DNA from: Chelydra serpentina
Taxonomy: Eukaryota > Chordata > Testudines > Chelydridae
Assembly (NCBI GenBank): GCA_037349315.1
Contig: JBAIAC010000154.1
Span: 1-64,000 of the forward strand
Length of the DNA: 64,000 nucleotides
Direction of reading: 5' to 3'
Both the position numbers and the translations under genes were made by a program. The notes beneath the pieces are model-generated. The model saw only the letters and a list, made by a program, of their open reading frames with translations, was not told the origin of the DNA and ran no database searches. This document shows, piece after piece, positions 42,072-52,400 of this stretch. The first letter of the stretch is position 1. Every line of letters begins with the position of its first letter.

Positions 42072-42145
42072 GTCTCTGTGGTGCAATGGGTCAGCGCGTT
42101 CGGCTGTTAACCGAAAGGCTGGTGGTTCGAGCCCACCCAGGGACG
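42072..42145 (+). tRNA. tRNA-Asn(GTT)
   Basis: 74 nt. Acceptor GTCTCTG/CAGGGAC, perfect anticodon stem TTCGG/CCGAA, loop CTGTTAA (GTT), box B GGTTCGAGCCC. Box A is GTGGTGCAATGG with one change from the usual form. TTTT occurs about 12 nt after the gene. Likely functional. Confidence 0.9.
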
Positions 42146-42827
42146 GGGATAATCTGATTTTGCTTCTAAAGGGCCTGTTTTGCTGCCTCAAAGACACCTC
42201 CCAGCAGCTGGTTTGCCAGGGCCCCTGCACCGCTCCCTGCCCCGCTCCCTGCCAGGGCCAGAGCTCGCAAGGCACCAGCCTGGAGCCAGGGCCGCTGGGT
42301 GCTGCTTACGAAAAGCCAGCAGAGGGACCAATGCGCCACTTCCAATCAACTGCTAGAGAAGACAACAGCACCAGACACTCTGCCGGGAGTCGGGAGGGAC
42401 GGGAAGCCGTGGGGCAGGTAAAAGCAGCGCTGGGTCCTAGAGAGAGCCCAATGCGCTGCCTGCAGCACAGTCTGGGGAGGGGATTGGCTGCTGGGGTCTC
42501 TGGGAAGGGGGGGAGGAGCTCACCTGTGAGTGTGACTCTCCCCGGCGTGAGGGGAGGCAGGCTGGGCGGCTCTGGCAGTGTCCTTTGTTGCCCCCATAAC
42601 GTCCATTCTTCTCCCCCCCACACAGAGCACCCCCCTTTCCCCTCCCCCCCATGGAGCACCCCTCTCTCCCCCCTCCCCTCCGGCAGGGCTGGGTTGGGTG
42701 AGGTGCGGGGGCGGGGGGGGGGCTGCGTGCTGAGGAAGTAAAAATGAAAGTAAGTCACTTCCTCGGCAGCCAGCCCAAGCAACAGGGGCCGGCTGGAATT
42801 ACCACCCCCAGCTGGCTGGGCTGGGGA

Positions 42828-43080
42828 CAGGGTGACCAGAGAGCATGTGTGAAAAACCAGGACAGGGGGTGGGTGGGGTGACCAGATGTCCCACTTGTAT
42901 AGGGACAGTCCCAATTTTAGGGTCTTTTTTTTATATAGGCTCCTGTTACCCCCCACCACCGTCCCGATTTTCCACCCTTGCTGTCTGGTCACCCTAGGTG
43001 GGGGGTAATTGGTGCCTATATAAGACAAAGCCCCAAATAGCAGAAGTGGCCCTATAAAATCAGGACATCTGGTCACCCTC
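42828..43080. mobile_element. hAT-type MITE nested in a second copy
   Basis: The outer element has ends AGGGTGACCAGA and TCTGGTCACCCT and perfect 8-bp flanks GCTGGGGA (42,820-42,827 and 43,081-43,088). Inside it, about 42,874-42,996 is another copy (GTGACCAGATGTCCC ... GCTGTCTGGTCACCCTA) in the opposite orientation. The 8-bp duplication points to hAT. The 311-codon minus frame through it is spurious. Confidence 0.85.
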
Positions 43081-43234
43081 GCTGGGGAGCGTCTCTCCCC
43101 CGGGCTGGCAGCGATCCACCTCATCCGGGGGGAGCTGCGCAGGGCAGGATGAGCTGCTGTGGCTCCGTGGGTGCCCGTCCCTGAGATCAGACGCTGGGCT
43201 AACTTCCCCATGGTCCGTGGGGCTGGCGGTGGAT

Positions 43235-43395
43235 TCTCCATCTCTTGATGTCATTTAATGAAGACTAGATGCCTTTCTGGAATGCGTTTTCCCCCAAAGT
43301 AGCTCTTGTGGTACACAGGAGGCCTGTGAGATGCAGGGGGTCAGACTAGATGTTCTAATGGTCTCTTCTGACCATAAAGTCTACTAATTTCTGAA
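43235..43395 (+). mobile_element. CR1 3' end fragment
   Basis: GGGGGTCAGACTAGATGTTC and CTTCTGACCATAAAGTC are the 3' end of a CR1 subfamily. A related fragment in reverse lies at 54,435-54,770. Confidence 0.7.
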
Positions 43396-43559
43396 AAAGT
43401 GAGTGTAGCATTGGGAGCAGCCGCTGATGTTTTCCTGTCTAGCCGGCTTGCTTCCTAGAATGGACACTCATTGAGTGGGGTGATCCCCAGGGAGTCGCTC
43501 AAACCTCCCAAGTGTCTGGCCAGCGGCAGGACATTAGCACGGCAGGGGAGGGGTGGGTG

Positions 43560-43857
43560 TGGCAGTGACATCACAAAGGCCTTTTGCAGGACCTCGGCCT
43601 ATTGGTCAAAGGTGGTGGGGAGGCGGTGACCTCACAGAGACATGCTGACATCAGCCAGGCCAGGCCAGGGGCGAGGGGCCAGGGAAACCTCAGAGACCCC
43701 CGTGGCTTTGCTTCAGCAAGTCTCCTTGTCGAGGTCTCTCTCGGAGGACTGAGAGAGTATTAGGGTTCACGTACGTGAGCGCCAGGAGGAACCTCTTTGG
43801 AGTTTTCTCCTTTCCTTTTACGGACTTTCCTAGAAAACAGACGTCCCTGGTTAGACG
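43560..43857 (+). promoter_or_regulatory. Possible promoter plus first exon
   Basis: A CRE-like TGACATCA (43,566-43,573), an inverted CCAAT box (ATTGG, 43,601-43,605) and a consensus donor ACG/GTAAGAG after 43,857 resemble a TATA-less promoter with a short non-coding first exon. All three are kept in the inverted copy near 53,970-54,262. No coding exon can be linked to it in this window. Confidence 0.35.
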
Positions 43858-44689
43858 GTAAGAGCCTCCGAGAGGTTTGGAACCTGTTCAGTCTGATCCA
43901 TCTGGTGCCAGCTGAATTCTAGGCATGGAAAACAGTAGCTTCAGGTGGCAGAATTTTATTCCCCACTTGGGATTTTGTCCCTCAGAATCACTGGGGACAT
44001 TAGGGTTTGTCCTTTTTGTTTGACCTTTTCCTCCATCCCTCCCTCCTTTCTCTTCATATCTTACTTCTTTTGTCCTTTCCCCTGTTCCCCTCCCACCACC
44101 AGGAGAGGTGTAGGGGTGTGTGTGTGTCTGGTGGGGGGTGCTCTGCAGATCCCATTGTGGGCGGTCTACAGAAAAATGTGGGGCTGAAATAGTGCTCGGA
44201 CAGTGACCCCCACCGGTGACCTGGGCCATCCTTTGGGCTCTCTGGTGAGAACCCTCAGCCTCCCACCCCTCAGTCTCTACCCTGATTGGCTGAGCAGGGA
44301 GTTATTGACAGGGAGGAGACTCGGGTCCTTGTTGTTCTCTTTTGAGACCAAGTAAATAAGTCATAACCAGTCACATGTGTGACGAATTTTGCTGCTTCTC
44401 TGCATTAATTGTAGAGATTGATCGATGTTAAGGTAAGAAAGGACCATTATGTGCATCCAGTCACACTTCCTGTATAAGCCAGGCCCTAGCATGTCACCAA
44501 GTGGTTCCTGTAGCCAACCATAGCATGGGACTGAGCCAGAGCACGTCTTTTGGAACGACATCCACATGCATTAGAGCCAGCTGGCCAACAGGAAATCTTT
44601 CTTCTGCAGGGACGTGGGGTTAAGGGACAGGGAGGAAAAGACACGGAGGCTGTGACTAAAGTTAGAGCAGTGAGGCCAGGATAGCTGGA

Positions 44690-44860
44690 GCTAGGTCCCA
44701 GGACTGGCTATCAGAAGAGCTGCCATTTTCTATTCCTGGCTTTGGGACCACGAGCGAGTCTCTTCACCCCTGGGTGCCTCAGTTTCCCCAACTATCAAAT
44801 AGAGCTAATCAAGGTTTTGTTTGTTCTCCCTATTTTACAGGGTGGGAAACTGAGACACTC
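44690..44860 (+). mobile_element. MIR-like SINE
   Basis: CCTGGCTTTGGGACCACGAG and CTCTTCACCCCTGGGTGCC followed by TCAGTTTCCCC form a MIR core and tail. It lies inside the part of the P1 arm that is missing on the right side. Confidence 0.7.
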
Positions 44861-45114
44861 TTGGGAGCTGTCTATGCTACAGGTCTGTCGTGCATTTGTA
44901 AGCTGCTGACCCCCACATGTTGTTCAGAGCCTGTGGACAACACAGCTCCCAAAGGTGTGTTTGTTCTGTGCTTATCCCCTATGGACCAGCAGGGCTGGAC
45001 GTCCTTTTCTCATGGTGCTGTGGGAGCAGGTCCTGGGGACTAAGGGTCTGAAGAAGCTCTCAAGGACTAATTTGTGAAAATATTTTTTATCAATGAATTG
45101 GGAGATAACATATG

Positions 45115-45305
45115 TTAGCCAGGATGGGCAGGGATGATTGCTAGAACCTGGGAATGGACAACTGGTGATGGATCACTTGTTGATTGCCTGTTCTCTTCAT
45201 TCTCTCTGGGGCACCTGGCATTGGTCACTGTCAGAAGACAGGATACTGGGCTAGATGGAGCTTTGATCTGACCCAGTAGGGCCGGATTTATGTACTAGGG
45301 AGTCT
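45115..45305 (+). mobile_element. CR1-like LINE 3' fragment
   Basis: GGGGCACCTGGCATTGGTCA, GTCAGAAGACAGGATACTGG and GATCTGACCCAGTAGGGC are the 3' end of a common turtle CR1 subfamily. Shorter pieces of it flank the tRNA-Thr copies at 51.2 and 60.3 kb. Confidence 0.7.
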
Positions 45306-45659
45306 AGTGAGTCCAGTGTAAGGAGAGGGAGTAGGAAAATCCCTGTCTGTGGAGAACACTGGGAAATTAGAAGCTATAATTCAGGAGCAACAAATTCTAA
45401 TTAGTCTGGAAAAGCAGAATGTGAAAAATAAAGAATCAGGTCATGTGAGTTTGGGAATGAGGGACTCCAAGATCCAAGGAGCCTGCAGAGAAGAGAGATT
45501 GTGGCTATTACACATGGTGATGGGGGAGCAAGACTCTCCAGGTCTCAAGAATTTTCACTACCAACTTAAGTCATTTTCACATGCTGGGATGCAATCCAGA
45601 TCAGTGAGGAGTTGTGTGATCAGTAATCCTGTGCGAGATTCAATGTTCTTCTTATGGAG

Positions 45660-46140
45660 CTCCCCTGTCTGGATACCCCCAGCCAGCATTTAAGGACACT
45701 CGGAGTGTCTGTGTGATAAGTAACCCTGGCCCAGCAGCTCTGACTCCAGCAGCCTGCTCGTTACACCCCAAGCACATTCTGGTCTGGGCGGAGGAGGCCC
45801 AGGGTTTGAGGGAAGGCCAGAGGTAGGAGGCTTCTGTTGGTTACGCTGGAGCTAACCCCCAGTTTTACTTGTGCAAACAGGAGATATCTGACACTGTGCG
45901 ATACGGCTCCTGTGCTCTGTTCCCAAAGTGCTCTGCAGCGGGGGAGGGTCTCTGGCAGCGTGTGTCAGTGGCATGTTGGGGTGATGCTGAAAGAGCACAG
46001 AGTAGCGGTGGCATTGTGGGGCTGGCATGAACCGTATCTCTTCATGTCCCCTTCCAAGAACCGAGGGGACAGAAACCCTTACCCAGCGAGGTCACATTCT
46101 CACAGTTCTCCAGCAGAGCCCACTCTTCCTGGGTGGGTCA
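45660..46140 (-). pseudogene. Third KRAB-A exon copy, inverted and deleted
   Basis: The minus strand matches 15,100-15,600. It keeps the exon pieces encoding EEWALL and ENVTSLG with the GTAAGG donor near 46,080, but the middle of the exon (about 48 nt, [13 protein letters not shown]) is missing and the acceptor side is lost. The downstream intron sequence is well kept, so this is a rearranged fragment of the KRAB locus carried into the tRNA region. Confidence 0.75.
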
Positions 46141-46683
46141 GTGAGTTCAGCTGTGAATCGAAAGGAGGGGGGTTTATGCTCCCCCAGGGACACCCAGGAA
46201 GTCGGGCTCCTCGTGGGCTCCTCAAGGTCTGCTGGGAGCCGTGAATCCCCCTTTTGCCGCCACAAAGGCTCCTCAGGGACACTGTGGGGTCACCTGCTGG
46301 CTGGACGAGTCGTGGGGCCGCGCCGCAAAAGCCCGTCTCCAAGCAGCCACGCCGGGAACTCGGGTTCCATCCAAGTGTAAAATCTGACAGCCCCACGGAG
46401 CTGCCGAGCGTCCCGAGAGCCTCCCTCGTGTTCTCCTGCAGCAGCCGCCTGCCGGCGTGGGTGGGAAAAGGGACGAGGACGCGCTGCTGCCTCAGGCCGG
46501 GACAGGAGCCCTCACCACGCACAGGCCTGGCTCTCGCCTTCAGCCCAGGCAGCCAGAGGGGCCGGGGAGCTCCCTGGCAGTCCCACACCTCAGCCACCTC
46601 TTGCCTCACGGCCTCGGCTCCTGGCGCTCTGCTGGTCGCCCCCTCGCTTGCAGGCCCAGAGCAAAAAGGAACAAGCACCTGCC

Positions 46684-46748
46684 TAGCAGAGGATGGTTTC
46701 GATCCATCGACCTCTGGGCCCAGCACGCTGCCGCTGCACCACTCTGCT
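46684..46748 (-). pseudogene. tRNA-iMet with 7-nt anticodon deletion
   Basis: 65 nt, identical in outline to the iMet copies, but ATAACCC is missing between two CCC runs (GGGCCC/AGAGG). The anticodon and one side of its stem are gone. The rest, including box B, is intact. Confidence 0.9.
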
Positions 46749-46949
46749 GGGTCTCTGCCTCCAGCATCCAGCACCCAGCCTCCAGCATCCACACTAGCGC
46801 CTTGCGAGCGCTGGCGCTGGCCGGCAGAGATCTCAGCCACAATGCCCCAGATGGGCAAACGCTGTGGGCTCCTGAAGCCTCTGCCCCCCTATGGATCCCC
46901 CCTAACCCTTCACGCTGCTCCTGTCTGTAGAATGGGAATGGGGCGGAGG

Positions 46950-47540
46950 CCATGAAGGAGCCTCAGGGGACACAGATCTGAGGCTTGGGGAGAGACAGAT
47001 TGTCTGAGACGTCAGAGCGCTGTAACCCATGTAGCCACCCCCGAAATCAGGGGCCTGTTCCAGCCCTGAGTCTGGGCTGCCGGGATCCCTCCCACAGAGC
47101 AGGGTGCCCACAGAATACAGCCTGGAAACAGGCATGTGAAACTAACTCTTGCCTCCCTGACAGGGCCTCCCCTAGACCAAATGAGACCCCAGGGAAAAGA
47201 TTCTTCGCTGACCCCTCATATGTTAAAATTCTGAATACCTGATTTCTTATTTTGTTTGTAGCTCATTTTATGATTTTCATGCACAATTTGGATGCATGAT
47301 TTTCTCTATCATAGAAGACAATAAATGTGCATGCGAGGATCTGTAAATCTGTATTTTTCATTCCATATATGAGCAAATAAAATAAAAACATTTAAACTAA
47401 GCACATAGAAAATTTTAATTTTAACACATCTGGAAATTCATCTTGCCTTCATGGGCCGCTCGCAATGACGTCCTTTTTCTGTGCCATGACTGATAAAAAC
47501 ATCCCGGACAGAGAAGCACCAGACCAGAAAGGTGTCTTGT
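46950..47540. other. No gene seen
   Basis: AT-rich sequence with no tRNA, domain or recognised transposon. Confidence 0.4.
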
Positions 47541-47544
47541 AAGA

Positions 47545-47915
47545 GCCAAAATAGTTCAGTTGGTGAGTGTTAGCCCAGGGCTACACTAGGGGAGGGGGGT
47601 CGATCTACGATACGCAGATTCAGCTACGTGAATAACGTAGCTGAAATCGGCGTATCGTAATCGGCTTACCTGACCATGAAGACGGCGGCGCGTCGATCGG
47701 TGCAGCTCCCCCGTCGACTCCGCTTGCGCTGGACGATGACGTGGTTTTCCGGCGCTGACAGGGAGCGCGATCGGGGATCGATTAAGCGCGTCTTAATGAG
47801 ACGCGAAAAATCGATCCCCGATAGATCGATTGCTACCCGCTGATCCGGCGGGTAGTGAAGACAAACCTTTAGACTGAAGATCTAAAGGTCCATGGTTCAA
47901 TCCCAGGCTTTGGCA
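47545..47915 (+). pseudogene. tRNA-Phe(GAA) split by a MITE
   Basis: The 5' part (47,545-47,573: GCCAAAATAGTTCAGTTGG, then TGAGTGTTAG) and 3' part (47,869-47,915: TTAGACTGAAGATCTAAAGG, then GGTTCAATCC and TTTGGCA) together make a tRNA-Phe. The break is at the start of the anticodon stem and TTAG is repeated on both sides. It is not a tRNA intron: introns lie after position 37, whereas this lies before position 27. The transcript should be unable to mature. Confidence 0.9.
47578..47868. mobile_element. MITE inside tRNA-Phe
   Basis: 291 bp with ends GGGCTACACTAG and AGTGAAGACAAACC, rich in CpG, with an internal palindrome (GATCGGGGATCGATTAAGCG with its inverse). The flanks TTAGCCCA and TTAGACTG fit an 8-bp duplication now eroded on one side. 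It belongs to a common turtle DNA-transposon family I recognise but cannot name. Confidence 0.75.
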
Positions 47916-48272
47916 TGCTCTTTGGTCCCTTTGTGTGCAGGGGTGGGCTGTTTCCTTGAAGCACAGTAGTACCTCTACCTATCACAAGTTCCTCATTTCA
48001 GGCTCCGCAGCAGGAAAAGACAGTGGGGACTTGTGCCCACCTGGGCTTTCCTTCTTCTCTTGCTCTTTCTCAGCAAGGGGAAGGAAAAGAAGCTCTCCTT
48101 CAAGCTGGAGTCACAAGGGCAAGAGAAGGTTGACTTCCTGAGCTCCGGCTCCAGCCCTTTGCTCTACCAGCTGATCTCTCGAAGGGCTGTCAACACTTTC
48201 TCCAGGTTCACCCAGCGGTGTGTGCCAGGGCGAGTGCTAGAATTTGAAGGGCCGGGACAGATGACTATGGCA

Positions 48273-48315
48273 GTTTCTGTAGTGTAGTGGTTATCACATT
48301 TGCCAGGCAGAAACA
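48273..48315 (+). pseudogene. tRNA-Val relic with 30-nt internal deletion
   Basis: 43 nt: the first 32 nt of tRNA-Val (to TTTGCC) join the last 11 (AGGCAGAAACA). The anticodon arm, variable loop and T-arm are missing. A CC shared by both breakpoints suggests deletion at microhomology. Confidence 0.9.
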
Positions 48316-48421
48316 TCGAGGCTTCCTCTTCCCAACTACTTTTGCTGTCCATCAAAACACTTCTCCTTATGGTCTGTCCTTGGGATAACCCCAGCTCCTG
48401 TAGGAGGAAGTGAAGTGGGAA

Positions 48422-48635
48422 TAGGGTGACCAGATGGGAAGACCCGAAAATCGGGACTTCCCACAAAAAACAAAAAAAAATGCTCAACCGAACTTGTTGA
48501 GCAAAAAAAAACCTCTGAATCCGGAACCCGGAAAATCGGGACAAAAGGCGTCCCGACCAGCCATCGGTCGGGACGTGGGACAAATGGTCGGAAATCGGGA
48601 CGGTCCCAATAAAATCGGCATGTCTGGTCACCCTA
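48422..48635. mobile_element. hAT-type MITE with perfect TSD
   Basis: 214 bp with TAGGGTGACCAGA and TCTGGTCACCCTA style ends. AGTGGGAA stands directly on both sides (48,414-48,421 and 48,636-48,643). Confidence 0.9.
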
Positions 48636-49053
48636 AGTGGGAATGGGGTTAGTAGAACGACACCGTTCGTTCTGCCAAAGCCCGTTGAGGTGCGGTTGGC
48701 TGCTGGGAGGTAGAATCCTGTGCCTGCCCCTCGGCTTCCCAGGGGTGGCTACTTGCAGCCCAGGAGAAGAAGGGGGTTCTGGATGAAAGGTGTCAGGCTT
48801 GGGAGTTGCCTGCGAGCCGGGGGTGGACTTGTTCCAGTGGGAACCACTGCTCCTGTCTTGCCGACCTGGGGGTGCCAGTGACAGCTTGTGAGGGGGCAGG
48901 TGCTGGCTGGAGTGACGGGGATCCAGGAAGCCCCAGCCTGCTCCTCCGGGGCCAAGTCCACTGCTTGTCTCCTGCCTTGTGACATCAGGATTTCAATCTC
49001 CCCAGCATGAGCTGTGGCACGTGTATTAACCCTTCTTGGGGGGCCTGGTCGCT

Positions 49054-49126
49054 GCCCAAGTAGCTCAGTGGGGAGTGGATGAGATTGAAGATCTGAAGGT
49101 TTCTGGCTGGATGCCAGGCTCTAGCT
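49054..49126 (+). pseudogene. tRNA-Phe-like pseudogene
   Basis: GCCCAAGTAGCTCAGTGGGG, ATTGAAGATCTGAAGG and GGATGCCAGG follow tRNA-Phe, but the anticodon stem, T-arm and 3' acceptor are damaged. An inverted copy is at 61,975-62,047. Confidence 0.7.
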
Positions 49127-49499
49127 CACCCCTTCCCCCTGGGCCTGGCGTGCTGGGCTTTCTCCTGGGTGTGCAGCTGTGCCCTGAACTCACGAGTTTC
49201 CCTCGTTTCAGAGGCAACACGTGCAGAGGGCGGGATGTGGGGCCATGTGCCCCACCTGGGTTAGCATCCCGGCTACAGCATGTGGTTCAGAGTTGGCACT
49301 AGGGATGGGAGCAGCAGAGTTGGTGCTAGGGATGGGGGCAGCGCGTGGAGACGCACCCCCAGGGGACGCAGGGACATGCCGGCCACATCTGGGAGCGGCG
49401 CGGCATGGAGGGAGGGAGGCAGAGTGGGCAGGGAGCCACCTTAGTGCTGCTGGGACGTCTCTGCACACCCGTTGGGGGAGGGGAATTAACTATTTTGAC

Positions 49500-50200
49500 C
49501 CCTGGGCAGCAGAAACTGTCTCTGAAACTCTAAGTCCTGGTATTAAGGGCCTGGCTACTGGAGAAACAGCACAGCAGTGACAATGTGCATGGTGGTGCTA
49601 AACTTTTTAACAAGACACAAGTAAAAATGAATCAACTAATTTCAGGAGATGATATGAAGACAAGGAAAAAACAATTTCGTAAAGAAATTATTTGTCCTGC
49701 TTAGCAGAGTTACATAGAAACTACCATAACAATTCACGAGAGAACGTTAAAAAACAAAGAGAGAGAAAGTTGCCTAAACTTATTAGTAATAAACATCTAA
49801 CGGGCATTTCCCTCAGAGTATAATATAACAATAGCGAAGTGGCAATGTGTCCAATTGTTCAAACAAATTCCCTGTTAGGTCCAGTCCCAATCCGGGGTCA
49901 GTGACTCTGCATCCGAACTGAGGTACATGTTATTCAAAACAGTCTGTTCACTGGCCAGTTACCCCTATTGAATGCAGACACAGCCATATTCGATGCATTG
50001 GTTACTGTCCATTCAGCAGGTTATTTCCTACTTATTTATAATCACTGAAGCTGCTCTAAGCGGATGGGAGAGAGCTGTCCCGTCCGTGTAGCTAATCCAC
50101 CTCCCCGAGAGGCGGGAGCTATGTCAGTGGGAGAAGCTATGTCGGTGGGTGTGGAAGCTGTTCTGTTTACACATCTATATAATGTTTAATCAATGACACA
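49500..50200. other. No gene seen
   Basis: AT-rich sequence without recognised features upstream of tRNA-Cys. Confidence 0.4.
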
Positions 50201-50206
50201 CAACAT

Positions 50207-50278
50207 GGGGGTATAGCTCAGTGGTAGAGTGTTTGACTGCAGATCAAATGGTCCTTGGTTCAAATCCAAGTGCTCCCT
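50207..50278 (+). tRNA. tRNA-Cys(GCA)
   Basis: 72 nt. Acceptor GGGGGTA/TGCTCCC pairs with two G-T wobbles, discriminator T, loop CTGCAGA (GCA) in a good stem TTTGA/TCAAA, box A TAGCTCAGTGG, box B GGTTCAAATCC. No TTTT within about 50 nt, so termination may be inefficient. The best-preserved Cys gene in the window. Confidence 0.85.
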
Positions 50279-50414
50279 TAAATATCCAATCCCTTAACAA
50301 AAAAATTTCTATTTCCATTATGTTCACGAGTTCCCCTGAATGGGGATGCCTGAAATGGATGGAAACACTCAATATTTTCCAGTGAAAATGCATAAGAACC
50401 TGGCAAACATCCCT

Positions 50415-50880
50415 CAGTGCATCTATACTGTGATAAAAGCCCTGCAGCCCGGCTGGCCTGGATCGTCTGACTTGGACGTCTCGGTCTCAGGTTGTGGGGC
50501 TAAAAGCTGCAGTGTGGACATTGGGCTCAGGCTGGAGCCCGGCCTCGGAGACCCTCACCCCTCGTGGGATCTCAGAGGCTGGGCTCAAGCCCAAGCGTCT
50601 ACACTGTAATTTTATAGCCCTGCAGCACAAGCCCCACAAGCCTGGATCAGCTGACCCAGGGTTTGAGAACAGTGACTTGGGTGTGTTAATGGCAGTGTAG
50701 ATGTAACGCTAGGCTATGTCCACACTGCAATGAAGACCCAGGGCTGCCCCGTGCCAGCTCAGGCTCCCAGGGCTTGGGCTGCGGGGTGGTAAATTTGTAG
50801 TGTAGACATCTCGGCTCAGGCTCAGTGCCGGGCTCTGGGACCCCACGAGGTTGGGAGGGAGTTTAGCAAGCGACAAAGGG
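50415..50880. repeat. Two adjacent turtle MITE-like repeats
   Basis: 50,415-50,705 and 50,706-50,880 each start and end with forms of TATGTCCACACTGC or CTACACTG and have GC-rich interiors. Both recur in reverse at about 60,780-61,190 in the right palindrome arm. No transposase is present. Confidence 0.6.
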
Positions 50881-51328
50881 AAATCGGCCGTGGAGTATTA
50901 CCCTGGGCTCACTGGCAGTTCCCCATTGGTCTGTCTGCTTTGGGGCAGGGACCATAACACGTCCTGCTGCATTCGTTATTTCAAAGGGTGGTTTAGGATT
51001 GTCAGTCTCAGACACGGTGCACAAAGCAGGACTCCACCCTCGGCGTAAACTGAATGAGCCGCCCACAGATTCCGGCAGCGACAAGGAGCCATTTGGTGTG
51101 AGAGTCAGACCTGCCCCTGTCCCAGAGGGAGGGGTCGTCTGGGAGGGGCCTGGAACACGGACCTATCAGCTCTTAACTCCCAAACTTTCAGTAACTCTGT
51201 TATCAGTGCCTGGGAGTGTAATTTAAACCATAAGAAAAAATGCACTGGGCTAGACCAAAGGTCCATCTAGCTCTGTATCTTGTTTTCTGACATTAGCCAA
51301 TACCAGGTGCCCCAAAAGTCACTCAACA

Positions 51329-51402
51329 AGGCACCATTGGGAGTCGAACCCAGGATCTTCTGGTTACAAGACAGGGACTTTAACCAGCTAAGCCCTGGTG
51401 CC
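51329..51402 (-). pseudogene. tRNA-Thr(TGT)-like, probably decayed
   Basis: 74 nt on the minus strand. Box A TAGCTGG and box B GGTTCGACTCC are good, acceptor GGCACCA/TGGTGCC is perfect and TTTT follows. The anticodon stem CCTGT/CCAGA has two mismatches. A CR1 3' fragment lies directly beyond its 3' end. It could still be transcribed. Confidence 0.65.
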
Positions 51403-51689
51403 TGCCTCTTGCTTGTGTATGGTTTCTGCCCACACCTGACTCCCTGCCAACCCCACCTGGGCCTGACACACTTTGCTTGTGTTTGGATTCTGCAAAGCAG
51501 AGGAGCAGGTGAAGTTTTACTCCCACAGTGTGTGATTCTTTGCACAGGTCTAGGGTACAAAATTAGGTGGGTGTAACTACATTACTCAGGGGTTAAAAAT
51601 GTACAACCCCCCCCGAGCAATACAGTTATATCAGCCTAACCCCGGTGTAGATAGCCTAGGAGTCGGACATGCTACTTCTCACTTCCAGG

Positions 51690-52400
51690 ACGCAGCGGGG
51701 TTCGCAGTGCCAGGATAGGCAGGAAACCTGCCTTAGCCCCCCGCTGTGCCACTGACCAGGAGCCGCCCGAGGTAACCCCACACCCCAACCGTGTGCCCCA
51801 ATCCCCTGCCCCAGACTTGAGCCCCCCCAAACCAGGAGCCCTTTACTGCACCCCAACACCCTCATACCTGGCCCTACACCAGAGCCTGCACTCCCAGCCC
51901 AGAGCCCTGACCCCCTTTGCACCCCAACCCCCTGACCCAGCCCAGAGCCTCCCCAAACTGGGAGCCCCTCCTGCACCCTAAACCCCTCATCCCTGGCCCC
52001 ACCCCAGAGACTGAACCCCCCCAGCCGAGAGCCCTGACCGCCTCCCACACCCCAACCCCCTGCCAGAGTCTAGAGCCCCCCTCACACCCTGAACCCCTCA
52101 TTCTCTGCCCCACCCTGCAGCCTTCACCCTGCACCCCAACCCCCTACCCCAGCCTAGAGCCCCCCTCACACCCTGAACCCCTCATTCTCTGCCCCACCCT
52201 GCAGCCTTCACCCTGCACCTCAACCCTTTGCCCCAGCCTAGAGCCCCCCTCACACCCTGAACCCCTCATTCTCTGCCCCACCCTGCAGCCTTCACCCTGC
52301 ACCTCAACCCTCTGCCCCAGCCTAGAGCCCCCCTCACACCCTGAACCCTTCATTCCTTGCCCCACCCTGCAGCCTTCACCCTGCACCTCAACCCCAGAGA
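51690..52400 (+). repeat. C-rich repeat ending in an 84-bp tandem array
   Basis: About four units of 84 bp (CCCAGCCTAGAGCCCCCCTC ... CTGCAGCCTTCACCCTGCAC) run from 52,065 to 52,395, following degenerate related units. Because 84 is a multiple of three, a proline-rich frame stays open; no domain is seen. Confidence 0.85.

Larger units (their letters stand above)
43480..45070 (+). repeat. Inverted duplication P1, left arm
   Basis: The reverse complement matches 53,130-54,420. The left arm has about 355 bp (44,500-44,860, with a MIR core) absent from the right arm. The arm includes promoter-like sequence with a splice donor and a low-complexity GTGTGT stretch. Confidence 0.85.
46480..51640 (+). 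repeat. Palindromic tRNA array P2, left arm
   Basis: Order: iMet (-), Val relic (+), Phe-like (+), Cys (+), Thr (-). The right arm at 59,870-63,760 has the same genes in reverse order and orientation with matching flanks. The left arm also holds the split tRNA-Phe and a MITE. Conserved pieces are 46,480-46,900, 48,040-48,400, 48,720-49,230 and 50,200-51,640. Confidence 0.85.

Noticed and set aside
42306..43241. 311-codon minus-strand ORF
   Set aside because: It crosses two nested MITEs and G/C-rich sequence; no domain, and its translated ends are transposon termini.
47545..47915. tRNA with a large intron
   Set aside because: The insertion precedes position 27, introns occur after position 37, and the insert has transposon ends.
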